This document shows positions 24,533 to 32,519 of a stretch of 36,138 bases of DNA, piece after piece. Position 1 is the stretch's first letter. Each line of letters opens with the position of its first letter. Made by a program: the position numbers and the translations under genes. Under the pieces are notes generated by a model. It saw nothing but the letters and a program-made list of their open reading frames with translations. It had not been told where the DNA came from and searched no databases. Source of the stretch: Eubacteriales bacterium (lineage in GTDB: Bacteria > Bacillota > Clostridia > Lachnospirales > Lachnospiraceae); assembly GCA_030531555.1 (NCBI GenBank), contig JAUNNI010000025.1, positions 1-36,138 of the forward strand, read 5' to 3'.

Positions 24533-25768
24533 TTAATCTTCATATAAGAACTCAAAATTGTCGTCCATATGGAAGAAATCAGAATAGTCGATGTCAAATA
24601 GAGGTTTTTTGATTCTGGATACGTCAATCTTACGACGGATCATCTGAGTCAATACACCACTGTAGGATAAATCACCCTGAAGGATGGCACCTGTGATCAC
24701 ACCATCTTTATGAACTACTTTCTTGTAGATACCACGTTTTTCGTCAATAAAGATTTCTTCTTTATGAGTATCATCGTAGCGGTTTGCCTGTCCTAATGAC
24801 ATACTTGCAAGACCAAGGAAGTTCATAGTGGATTTGGATGCAAAGAAATCATCCATGGATTTCTTGATACCGCTCATATTATAAGCAGCTACCATACCTT
24901 CTTTTACAGCAACCGGCCAGATTGGAGCACGACCGGAAACATCACCGGCACCAAATACATTTTCAATATTGGTACGGCCCTGCTCGTCAAATACAAGACC
25001 AAAACGGTCACATTCAATCTTGGAACCTTCTAAGAATTCCACAGTAGCACGTACACCGGCACAGTTAATAACCAGATCGGTTGGAATTTCAGTACCATCG
25101 TTAAGGATAACTTTGTAGCAATTTCCTTCGTCATCAAGAACAAATTCTTTTGCTCCCATGTTGTAATACTGTTTTACCCCTTTTTCTGCAAACATTTTGC
25201 CATATACGCCTGCGGAGTAATCATCAAGCTGAATACCAAGCATATAAGGAGCCATATCTGCAAGTGTGATATTTTTATTATATTTTACAAGTCCGGCAAC
25301 CACGTCGATACCAACGAGACCAGCACCCATAACGAAGATATTTTCTGCTTGATCCAGTCTTTCTTCGATGAATTCTACGTCAGGGAAGTTACGGAAACCT
25401 GTAATATTTTTTCCTTCACGTAATCCAGGGATTGGGAAGAAATTCGGATGAGAACCGGTACAGATACATAATTTATCGTAAGTAACTTCCTCACCGTTAT
25501 CTAAAACTACTACGTTACGATCCGTGTCTACGGATGTTACTTTTACACCCTTCATCCAGTCAAGGTTCATTCTTTCTTCGAAGTTAGGGCCTACGAAGTT
25601 AAGACCTTCCAGATCTCTTTCCCCTTTTAAATGATGATATAAAATACAACGGGAATAGATTGCAGTATCTTCAGAGATCATTACGATCTGAGCTTCTGGA
25701 TTTAATTCTCTTAATTTGCGAACAACGTTTGTTCCTGCTGCACTAGCGCCAATAACTACAAATTTCAT
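24533..25768 (-). CDS. FAD/NAD(P)-dependent oxidoreductase (nitrate-reductase electron donor candidate)
   Basis: A 411-residue pyridine-nucleotide-disulfide-type flavoprotein. FAD is bound by KFVVIGASAAGTNVVRKL; the NAD-binding fold is VMGAGLVGIDVVAGLVKY; the second FAD contact is NVFGAGDVSGRAPIWP. C41 in YSRCILYHHLKG sits where CoA-disulfide reductases and NADH oxidases have their redox cysteine; NirB-type proteins have a related YSR segment. With the four-cluster ferredoxin upstream it probably passes NAD(P)H electrons to the molybdenum reductase. The start (25768) overlaps the ferredoxin stop in TAATG, with GGAGG upstream, so the two are coupled. The longer frame to 25822 is rejected. Confidence 0.85.
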   Translation of the reverse strand: MKFVVIGASAAGTNVVRKLRELNPEAQIVMISEDTAIYSRCILYHHLKGERDLEGLNFVGPNFEERMNLDWMKGVKVTSVDTDRNVVVLDNGEEVTYDKLCICTGSHPNFFPIPGLREGKNITGFRNFPDVEFIEERLDQAENIFVMGAGLVGIDVVAGLVKYNKNITLADMAPYMLGIQLDDYSAGVYGKMFAEKGVKQYYNMGAKEFVLDDEGNCYKVILNDGTEIPTDLVINCAGVRATVEFLEGSKIECDRFGLVFDEQGRTNIENVFGAGDVSGRAPIWPVAVKEGMVAAYNMSGIKKSMDDFFASKSTMNFLGLASMSLGQANRYDDTHKEEIFIDEKRGIYKKVVHKDGVITGAILQGDLSYSGVLTQMIRRKIDVSRIKKPLFDIDYSDFFHMDDNFEFLYED

Positions 25769-26190
25769 TATTTTGTCACCTCCACCAGTGTAATCGCATG
25801 CATAGGACATTTTTCTACGCACATTGGATTTCCGCTTCCGTCTTCGCTTCTATGAACACACATGTCACATTTCATAACTTCATAGTTATAGATTGCATCT
25901 GGTTTTAATACACCATAAGGACAGGCCATAACGCACATGAAGCAATGTGCACAATGTTCTTTATCATAAGTAACATAACCAGTCTTTTCGTCTTTTCTCA
26001 TGGCACCTGTCATACATGTGATAGCACATTCTGGAAGGTCACAATGACGACAGAAAATAGGAGCTGGTCTTGTTTCAGAGTCAATGACAACTCGGTTTCT
26101 TGCATCATGAGTATCATGGGAGATACAGCAAGAAGTAACACACATTAAACAACCAATACAGCGGCTGCGGTCAATTTTAATTCTATACAT
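25768..26190 (-). CDS. Four-cluster [4Fe-4S] ferredoxin-type subunit
   Basis: A 140-residue HycB/NrfC-like iron-sulfur subunit with four cysteine groups: C11-x2-C14-x2-C17-x3-C21, C47-x2-C50-x4-C55-x3-C59, CAHCFMCVMACP, and a CDMC...CVEKCP group, sufficient for four [4Fe-4S] clusters. It would pass electrons between the flavoprotein and the catalytic molybdenum subunit, whose genes flank it. It matches the NarC-type protein known beside clostridial narB. AAAGGAGG precedes the ATG, 7 bases after the previous stop. Confidence 0.9.
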   Translation of the reverse strand: MYRIKIDRSRCIGCLMCVTSCCISHDTHDARNRVVIDSETRPAPIFCRHCDLPECAITCMTGAMRKDEKTGYVTYDKEHCAHCFMCVMACPYGVLKPDAIYNYEVMKCDMCVHRSEDGSGNPMCVEKCPMHAITLVEVTK

Positions 26191-26196
26191 AACGAC

Positions 26197-28278
26197 TTAT
26201 GCCTCCTTTGGTCTGATATTTACAACTGCAGATTTGTAAGATGGCTCTTTGGAATATGGATCATATACGGAAGGAGTCAGCTTATTACATTCTACATAGT
26301 GAATTGGTGCATAGATTTCATCTTCCTGAACATCTGGAGTGATACGTACTGCAAAATCAGCACTCTGACCATTACAGGAATTGATGGTAATCCAGTCTTC
26401 ATGCTTAAGACCAAATTTCTCAGCAACAACCGGATGAATGAAGCAGTATGCATGATGAAGGCTAACACCTTCTACAAACTGTACTTCACGGGTACGGGAC
26501 TGTGTATGCCACTGGCCTACGGTTCCACGTCCTGTATTAAAGATATATGGGAATTCTTCTGTCTGAGGCATTGGATTTTCTGGAACCGGCTCAAACTGGA
26601 AGATTGCCTTGCCGTCTGGATGCCAGAATTTTCCATCTGCATAAAGTCGACGTTCGTCTTCTTCTAATACGTCGCCTTCTTTAAATGGCCACTGAATACC
26701 ATGGGAACCTTCAAGACCACGGAAGGAAACACCTGTGATATCAAATGGACGGTTCTTAGAACATGCTTTCATAAGGTTGAAGCAGTCCTCTGGAGTTTTC
26801 CAGTTGTCAATAATATCCTGGAAGCCCATGGCTTTGGCGATGCCATACATGATCTGATAGTCATTCTTTTCGTCTTCATCTGGAACGATTGCAGGAACGC
26901 AACGGCAGATACGACGTTCTAAGTTGATATAAGAACCTTCTTTTTTGATACCCGGAACTGCTGGTAAGAATACATCGTAGTCTTCACAGCTTTCGATATC
27001 ATCATAGATGTCCTGTACCACATAGAATTCAAGTTTTTCAATGGCACTCTTGAATGTCTCGTTATTTGTCCAGGAATGTCTTGGGTTGGTGCACATGATC
27101 CATAAAGCTTTGATTTCGCCAGCATTGATTCCTTCAATGATCTGGTTGTAAGTCTTTGTAGGACCTTTTGCGAGAATTTCTTCATCACAACCGAAGATGC
27201 CGGCAATTTTCTTTCTTGCATCTGGGTTTGCAAAGTCATGTCCATAAAGGGAGGCCTGGTTAGAGAATAAACGGGATCCCATGGCATTACACTGACCTGT
27301 GATAGAGTTTGCACCGGTACCTGGTTTTCCATAGTTACCAAGAAGTAACTGTAAGTTGATAATAGACTGTGCAGCACGAACTGCATTGTGGGACTGATTG
27401 ATACCCATGGTCCACCACATGGATACTCTCTCACCATTTTTGATGAGCTCAATCAATTCCATAATCTGTTCCATTGGAATGTTTGTAACTTCAGAAACCT
27501 TATCCAATGGGAAGTCTTTTACGAATTCTTTGTATTCTTCGAATTTATTGGTGCTTGCAGCGATGAATTCATGATCAATAAGATCATTTTCGATGAAATA
27601 GTTAGCAAGACCATAGAATAAAGTGGAGTCTGTTTTTGTTTTGATTGCGTAATGATAATCCGCGTTCTTTGCAGTTTCAGAACGTCTAGGATCAATAACG
27701 ATTAATTTTTTATTTGGATTTCTCTTGATACGGTCCCAAACGATTGGATGAGCAACAACAGGGTTTGCTCCTACTAAAATAATAGTGTCAGAAATATCTA
27801 GATCTTTTAAAGTATATCCTGGTGCATCGAAACCGTAGCTCTGTTTGTGCGCAACTACAGCAGATGCCATACAAAGACGTGTGTTACCGTCTACGTTTGT
27901 ATGCATGTGGTCACGTAAAATATGACCATTGATTGCAAATTCTTCTAATGTAAGCTGACCAGTAGAAATACCAGCGATTGCTTCGTATCCATATTTTTCC
28001 TGAATTTCTTTAAAACGTTTTGCAATATAATCAAATGTGTAATCCCAGCCTGGGTAGTGGTAGGTACCATCTTCTTTTCTTACACGTGGAGTATGTGGTT
28101 TATCAACTACTGTCTGCTGTTTGTCAAGGGAAATACCTTTGATACAGCAGAAACCATCATTTACAGGATATCCTGGTGTTGGTTTTACGCTGACAATACG
28201 ATTCGCTTCTTCATCCACATAAAAATCAAGATTACAGTCGATGGCACAATAGTTACAAACTGATTGTACTTTTTTCAT
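26197..28278 (-). CDS. narB: Nitrate reductase-like molybdopterin oxidoreductase, catalytic subunit
   Basis: A 693-residue bis-MGD enzyme. The N-terminal [4Fe-4S] site is C8-x2-C11-x3-C15 and C45-x-K-G. The Mo ligand is C136 in NTRLCMASAV, the CMxSA signature of Nap/Nas nitrate reductases rather than the Cys/Sec-His of formate dehydrogenases. Other shared stretches are GANPVVAHPIVWDRI, GKPGTGANSITGQCNAMG and the C-terminal FNTGRGTVGQWHTQSRT. There is no Tat signal, so it is cytoplasmic like NasA/NarB. With the ferredoxin and flavoprotein it resembles the clostridial narB-narC set. Nitrate is the best substrate guess; another oxyanion is possible. GGGG precedes the start. Confidence 0.85.
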   Translation of the reverse strand: MKKVQSVCNYCAIDCNLDFYVDEEANRIVSVKPTPGYPVNDGFCCIKGISLDKQQTVVDKPHTPRVRKEDGTYHYPGWDYTFDYIAKRFKEIQEKYGYEAIAGISTGQLTLEEFAINGHILRDHMHTNVDGNTRLCMASAVVAHKQSYGFDAPGYTLKDLDISDTIILVGANPVVAHPIVWDRIKRNPNKKLIVIDPRRSETAKNADYHYAIKTKTDSTLFYGLANYFIENDLIDHEFIAASTNKFEEYKEFVKDFPLDKVSEVTNIPMEQIMELIELIKNGERVSMWWTMGINQSHNAVRAAQSIINLQLLLGNYGKPGTGANSITGQCNAMGSRLFSNQASLYGHDFANPDARKKIAGIFGCDEEILAKGPTKTYNQIIEGINAGEIKALWIMCTNPRHSWTNNETFKSAIEKLEFYVVQDIYDDIESCEDYDVFLPAVPGIKKEGSYINLERRICRCVPAIVPDEDEKNDYQIMYGIAKAMGFQDIIDNWKTPEDCFNLMKACSKNRPFDITGVSFRGLEGSHGIQWPFKEGDVLEEDERRLYADGKFWHPDGKAIFQFEPVPENPMPQTEEFPYIFNTGRGTVGQWHTQSRTREVQFVEGVSLHHAYCFIHPVVAEKFGLKHEDWITINSCNGQSADFAVRITPDVQEDEIYAPIHYVECNKLTPSVYDPYSKEPSYKSAVVNIRPKEA

Positions 28279-28306
28279 AAATGTAAATCCCCTTTTTATT
28301 ATTTGC

Positions 28307-28329
28307 AGGGCAGCTTATAAAGCTGCCCT
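28307..28329. other. GC-rich intergenic hairpin between asrC and narB
   Basis: AGGGCAGCTT and AAGCTGCCCT form a perfect 10-bp stem with a 3-base loop. The T-rich tail follows on the plus strand, opposite to the genes; on the minus strand the hairpin is followed by an A-rich stretch. It may stabilise or process the mRNA or give partial termination. Confidence 0.6.
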
Positions 28330-28343
28330 ATTTTTACTTTTTA

Positions 28344-29327
28344 CTATGAGTTCTGATCTGCAAAATGGATTCCACCCCAGTAGAGACGTTTCTTAACGAT
28401 TGTTTCTGGAAGAAGTTCCACATCTTTTAATGCGTATTCTGCAAATGTTTCAAAACCTGCACGGTCAATGATGTAACCGATGTGCTCTTTTCTTCCTGGA
28501 GCTGCAGGATCGATGTATTTTTCACAGAATTCATAGGTGTTTTTGATGATCTTAACGATGTTATCTTCATCAGCCCAGATTAACCAATCCTGTCCAAGAC
28601 GAGGATTTTTCTTACCGGTACGACCCATGATGGAAAGTTTGTAATATTTCTTTTCACTTCTTGTCCATGCACGAGTAGGACATTTTGTAACACAAACACC
28701 ACAACCGATACATTTTTCTGTATTACGTACGATCTTATAGTTTTCAAAGCTTAACGCACCAACGGATAACTGGTTACATCCTTTGATACATGCTTTACAG
28801 CTAACGCAGCGAGTTGCATCGTACTGAGGCATTGTCTGACCAATGATACCAAAGTCATGCATTCTTGCCTTTGCACAGTCGTTGGAACATCCTGTACAAG
28901 CTACTTTGAAATGAAGGTCATTTGGGAAGATTTCTTTATCAATTCTTCTTGCAAGATTAGAAGTGTTGTAGTTGGCAAATGGACAGACATTGTTTCCGAT
29001 ACATGCCTGGATATTACGTGTTCCGGATGCTGGATAACCACTTTCTTTTTCTTCCTGATTTGTGCCTACGATATCGATGATCGGCTGAAGTTTTTTGTTG
29101 ATTGCTTCCATATCTTCCAGACGGATTCCTTCGATTTCGAAGCCCTGTCTTGTTGTGATATGAACCATACCATTTCCATATTCCTGCGCGATATCCTGAA
29201 CCATGCCAAGTACTCTTGCATCACAATAACCACCAGGTACACGGATACGGGAAGCACCGATTCCACGCTGTTTGGATACACGGAAGGCATTCTTTTTCAG
29301 TTTTTTGGTATTAATATCAAGACTCAT
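28344..29327 (-). CDS. asrC: Siroheme sulfite (or nitrite) reductase subunit C, AsrC-like
   Basis: A 327-residue catalytic subunit. N-terminal ferrite-reductase-like half-domain residues include TTRQGFEI. The siroheme-[4Fe-4S] ligands are C109-x5-C115 (ACIGNNVCPF) and C147-x3-C151 (TGCSNDC). An inserted 2[4Fe-4S] ferredoxin domain has C174/177/180/184 and C206/209/212/216. The layout and length are those of AsrC, the dissimilatory-like anaerobic sulfite reductase of Salmonella and clostridia, which makes sulfide with NADH. Because the next genes encode a nitrate reductase, six-electron reduction of nitrite to ammonium is an equally sensible role here. GGAGG precedes the start, 12 bases after asrB. 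Confidence 0.9.
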   Translation of the reverse strand: MSLDINTKKLKKNAFRVSKQRGIGASRIRVPGGYCDARVLGMVQDIAQEYGNGMVHITTRQGFEIEGIRLEDMEAINKKLQPIIDIVGTNQEEKESGYPASGTRNIQACIGNNVCPFANYNTSNLARRIDKEIFPNDLHFKVACTGCSNDCAKARMHDFGIIGQTMPQYDATRCVSCKACIKGCNQLSVGALSFENYKIVRNTEKCIGCGVCVTKCPTRAWTRSEKKYYKLSIMGRTGKKNPRLGQDWLIWADEDNIVKIIKNTYEFCEKYIDPAAPGRKEHIGYIIDRAGFETFAEYALKDVELLPETIVKKRLYWGGIHFADQNS

Positions 29328-29339
29328 TTTATTCCCTCC

Positions 29340-30131
29340 TTAATCCATTAATTCTTTGGCTTCTGTATAATTGAATACAGGTCCATCTAAGCAAACATAT
29401 TTTTCATTTACTTTACAGTGACCACATTTACCAAGACCACAGCACATCTTACGTTCATAGGATGTCCAGATCTGTTCATCTTTCATACCAAGCTTTTTGA
29501 TTTCCATGATTGTAAATTTGATCATGATTGGAGGTCCAACACAGATAAATACTGCATTTTCCGGATTTTCGAATTTGAGGTCTGGAATGTATTTGGTTAC
29601 CATTCCAACTGGTCCTTCGTAATCTTCTGGAGCACGGTCTAAAGTTTTGATTACATTGATCTTATCTTTCCAATCTTCAAAATCAGCTTTGAAAAGAACA
29701 TCATCAAGGCTCTTGAAACCAGCGATCAATGTTGTGCTAACAGAATCCTGTGGATTTGCAGCAAAATGCTGAACAACACCACGAACTGGAGAAACACCTG
29801 TACCACCAGCGATGATAACAATCTCTTTGCCCTTATAGTTGTTAACATCGAAACCATTTCCGTATGGTCCACGGATGAAGAGTTTATCGCCTACATAGTT
29901 TTCGAACACTTCATTGGTAACTTTACCAACACGGCGAATGGTAAAATCAACGGTTCCTTCTCCAATACCACTTACGGAAATAGGAGCTTCCCCGAATTTT
30001 GGGATGGAAATTTCGAAGAACTGCCCTGGTTTAACGTCGCCTTCGAATTCCATGCGGAATGTATATTCTAAATCAGTATGTTTAATAACTTCTTTGATAG
30101 TAGAAAGCTGAGGAATATATAAGTTAGACAT
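29340..30131 (-). CDS. asrB: Anaerobic sulfite reductase subunit B (FAD/NAD, [2Fe-2S])
   Basis: A 263-residue flavoprotein of the ferredoxin-NADP reductase superfamily. The FAD-binding part covers residues 1-100 (IRGPYGNGFD), the nucleotide-binding part has IIAGGTGVSPVRGV, and a C-terminal [2Fe-2S] site is C231-x4-C236-x2-C239-x7-C247, as in dihydroorotate dehydrogenase B electron-transfer subunits and AsrB. It takes electrons from NADH for subunits A and C. It starts one base after the asrA stop with AAGGAGG. Confidence 0.93.
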   Translation of the reverse strand: MSNLYIPQLSTIKEVIKHTDLEYTFRMEFEGDVKPGQFFEISIPKFGEAPISVSGIGEGTVDFTIRRVGKVTNEVFENYVGDKLFIRGPYGNGFDVNNYKGKEIVIIAGGTGVSPVRGVVQHFAANPQDSVSTTLIAGFKSLDDVLFKADFEDWKDKINVIKTLDRAPEDYEGPVGMVTKYIPDLKFENPENAVFICVGPPIMIKFTIMEIKKLGMKDEQIWTSYERKMCCGLGKCGHCKVNEKYVCLDGPVFNYTEAKELMD

Positions 30132-30132
30132 A

Positions 30133-31134
30133 TTACTGTTCCTCCTTTGCTAAACGATTTACAAGTGCAGAATAGGAAATGTATTCTGGACAGATATCAT
30201 CACAACGGCCACAGCCTACACACATAGGATAGCCGAATCTCTTTTCATAATCGTAGATCTTATGCATAACTTTAAAACGCATATTATCTGCTTTTGTTTT
30301 ACGGAATTTAATTCCACCTGCAATCTGGTCATAATCTTCAATCTGGCAGGAAGCCCATACTCTTCTACGTTCTCCAACCTTTGGATTATCATGATAGAAA
30401 ATATCCTGCATAGTGAAGCATGTACATGTAGGACATGCGAAATTACAACGACCACAAGTGATGCAACGTTCTCCGTATTCTTTCCAGATCTCATTGGTGA
30501 AGGATTCGTTGGAAAGTTTTTTAGGAAGTGTTACTTTCTCATAGTTTTCTGTCACAAAAGCAGGAGTTACCTCTACTTCTGTTGTATAACGGCCATAAGT
30601 GATTGTATTTTTAAAAGATTCATCTTTTACATCAATGGAAACGGTATCACCATTTACCGCAACATAAATCGCATATTCATCGGTCTGATTTGTTCCCATG
30701 CTTACACAGAAACCGCTCTTACAGCTTTCAGAACAACCAATTAATGCAAATTTAGCTTTTTCACGAATACGTTTGTAATAGAAATCTTCAAATTTATTGT
30801 CAAGATAAATCTGATCTAATCTTTTTAATGCGTGGAAATCACATGCGCGCATAAAGATTAACAGTTCCTTTTCTGGTCCCTTAGGAACCGTTGTTTCATC
30901 CTCTGTGAAATAAAACAGAGTTTCGTTAATATGAAGTAATGTTTCTTTGAAGGAATAATCAGACTTTTTGTCCCATACGATTTCATCCACAGATTTTACT
31001 TTGTCGTAACGAACGATATCTGTATCAGAAAAACATCCTTCTCCGGTTTTCAGAACTGGTGCCCAAATGTCATACTGTTCGGAAAGATCAGCAAAAAGAG
31101 CATTCGCATCAGCTTTTGATAATTGATAACCCAT
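30133..31134 (-). CDS. asrA: Anaerobic sulfite reductase subunit A (ferredoxin-like)
   Basis: A 333-residue AsrA-type subunit. Two [4Fe-4S] motifs lie in the C-terminal part: C224-x2-C227-x2-C230-x3-C234 (CITCGRCNFACP) and C305-x2-C308-x2-C311-x3-C315 (CVGCGRCDDICP). The N-terminal region resembles the hydrogenase/sulfur reductase subunit family. It relays electrons from AsrB to AsrC. It heads the reductase operon; AAAGGAG lies 6 bases before the ATG, and a Crp-type operator lies about 100 bases upstream. Confidence 0.92.
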   Translation of the reverse strand: MGYQLSKADANALFADLSEQYDIWAPVLKTGEGCFSDTDIVRYDKVKSVDEIVWDKKSDYSFKETLLHINETLFYFTEDETTVPKGPEKELLIFMRACDFHALKRLDQIYLDNKFEDFYYKRIREKAKFALIGCSESCKSGFCVSMGTNQTDEYAIYVAVNGDTVSIDVKDESFKNTITYGRYTTEVEVTPAFVTENYEKVTLPKKLSNESFTNEIWKEYGERCITCGRCNFACPTCTCFTMQDIFYHDNPKVGERRRVWASCQIEDYDQIAGGIKFRKTKADNMRFKVMHKIYDYEKRFGYPMCVGCGRCDDICPEYISYSALVNRLAKEEQ

Positions 31135-31204
31135 AGTAACTCCTTTCTCCTTAAAGCGTTAGTTTTATAGATAGACCTAATAAGAGATCTTATATTTTGT
31201 ATTC

Positions 31205-31251
31205 ATTTTATCAATATATAAAAAAAAATTCTGTGATAGGTATCACAGAAT
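31205..31251 (-). promoter_or_regulatory. asrA promoter with Crp/Fnr-type operator at -41.5
   Basis: A perfect palindrome at 31228-31251, ATTCTGTGATA-GG-TATCACAGAAT, contains TGTGA-N6-TCACA. Downstream on the minus strand is an extended -10, TGATAAAAT (-10 box 31210-31205). If the start is 31198 (an A), the palindrome centre (31239.5) is exactly -41.5, the class II activator position. There is no good -35, as expected for an activator-dependent promoter. The adjacent gene encodes a Crp-family protein with matching recognition residues. Confidence 0.7.
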
Positions 31252-31256
31252 CTTTT
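31220..31256 (-). terminator. Terminator of the mobB-crp gene (same DNA as the asrA operator)
   Basis: On the minus strand the palindrome extends to a stem of about 16 bp, followed by a run of nine T. It lies 73 bases after the fusion gene's stop. The same inverted repeat can therefore work as an RNA terminator and a DNA operator. Confidence 0.75.
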
Positions 31257-31328
31257 AAAAAAAGAAAATATTTACTTTTTTTGCTTATGGTTTCTTTTAT
31301 ATTTCGTTACCATTCACAAGATAGATTG

Positions 31329-32519
31329 TTAAAAAATCTTTTTTTTATGGCTAATCTTATAAAGAGCTGCAAGACGATCCGGATCGAGGATGGTAATTCT
31401 TTTTCGATTGATCGTAATCAAACCCTGATCCTGGAACACTCTGCAGATTCTTGAGGTGGTCTCTCTTGGACATCCCAACATATCGGAAAGGAAAGTGATG
31501 GACAGATTAAAATTAATCTCCACTCCATTTTCTTTTTCTTCTCCAAAATCCCTCGCCAGCTTCCAAAGCTTGGCAGCCAGCTTTCTTTCCATATAGATGC
31601 TTCCGTTGGTATTCTTTAACTGATGACCCATACGCCACATTTTCCATTCCTGCATGTTAAGAACCGCTGTGGTAAGATCAAAGTCTTTTCCCATCCATTT
31701 GATAAATGCCTTTTTGGATATGACAAAAATCTTACTTTTTTCAATGGTTTCACAATAGACCGATGGAGCATGGTTGGTCATCACATGGTCATTTAGTAAA
31801 ATACCTTTTCCAAAAATAAAGATGACTTTTCGATCACCGGAAAGGGTAAGGTTATATATGGCTGATTTGCCAGTCAGCTGAATGAAAACAATCTCAGACA
31901 TCTCACGGGCAGACAAAAGAATCGTACCTTTTTTAAATTCTTCCACTGACCCATCTTTCCAAAGTCCTTCCAGCGTGGAAGGATTTAAATCCTGAAGGAA
32001 TGGAACCTTGTAGAGCATATTTTTACTCTTGCCAACATACCTCTTTTTAAGATAGTGAACGATAAACTCTGCCACACTGGCAGCATCGTTAAGATCAAAC
32101 TGTTCTTTGGCTCCTACAACTGGAACATCACTGACCACTGCGATACAATCCTCTGCAGGAATCGGAAGATCTTTACCGGTTGCTTGTCGATGAAGCATAA
32201 TTTTTGCCCAATTTCCGGTTTTAAATCCTTCCGTAAGAATCAGATCCACATCCGTAATCTTATCAAAAACTTCCTCAACGGCACTTGGACGATTTTCCAT
32301 AATCACCGATTTGGAAGCGGATACCAAACCAGTGACCGAAGCCCCTGCCTTGGTGATGCGGTAACTGTCTTTTCCTTCTTTATCAATCTCAAATTCATGG
32401 GCATCATGCTTAACCACAGCGACACGAAGCCCATTCTTTTTTAATTCTGGTATTAATTTTTCAAGAAATGTTGTTTTTCCAGTACCTGAGTATGCAATGA
32501 CTGAAATAATAGGAATCAT
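31329..32519 (-). CDS. MobB-Crp/Fnr fusion: MGD-synthesis GTPase joined to a transcription regulator
   Basis: One uninterrupted 396-residue frame. Residues 1-165 are MobB: P-loop YSGTGKTTFLEKL (K15), VVKHDAHEFEID, and LILTEGFKTGNWAKI. Residues 168-396 are a complete Crp/Fnr regulator: a cupin-like sensor (about 170-285), long dimerisation helix and a winged helix with GCPRETTSRICRVFQDQGLI, in which R352, E353 and R357 match the DNA-contacting R180, E181 and R185 of E. coli Crp. The sensor lacks the Arg of cAMP-binding cassettes and the N-terminal cysteines of Fnr. M168 could in principle be a separate start but has no ribosome site. ATG overlaps the mobA stop (ATGA). It probably links Mo-bis-MGD supply to expression of the reductases. 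Confidence 0.88.
   Translation of the reverse strand: MIPIISVIAYSGTGKTTFLEKLIPELKKNGLRVAVVKHDAHEFEIDKEGKDSYRITKAGASVTGLVSASKSVIMENRPSAVEEVFDKITDVDLILTEGFKTGNWAKIMLHRQATGKDLPIPAEDCIAVVSDVPVVGAKEQFDLNDAASVAEFIVHYLKKRYVGKSKNMLYKVPFLQDLNPSTLEGLWKDGSVEEFKKGTILLSAREMSEIVFIQLTGKSAIYNLTLSGDRKVIFIFGKGILLNDHVMTNHAPSVYCETIEKSKIFVISKKAFIKWMGKDFDLTTAVLNMQEWKMWRMGHQLKNTNGSIYMERKLAAKLWKLARDFGEEKENGVEINFNLSITFLSDMLGCPRETTSRICRVFQDQGLITINRKRITILDPDRLAALYKISHKKKIF

Noticed and set aside
26197-28278. Formate dehydrogenase as identity of the molybdopterin oxidoreductase
   Set aside because: The Mo-ligand region is CMASA, as in Nap/Nas nitrate reductases, without the His that follows Cys/Sec in formate dehydrogenases, and there is no in-frame TGA.
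31180-31193. Small palindrome ATAAGA-GA-TCTTAT in the asrA leader
   Set aside because: Only 6-bp arms in AT-rich DNA; no supporting position or partner.
32018-32030. Internal start giving a free Crp protein from the fusion gene
   Set aside because: M168 exists but lacks a convincing ribosome site; the frame is continuous, so a single fused protein is the simpler reading.
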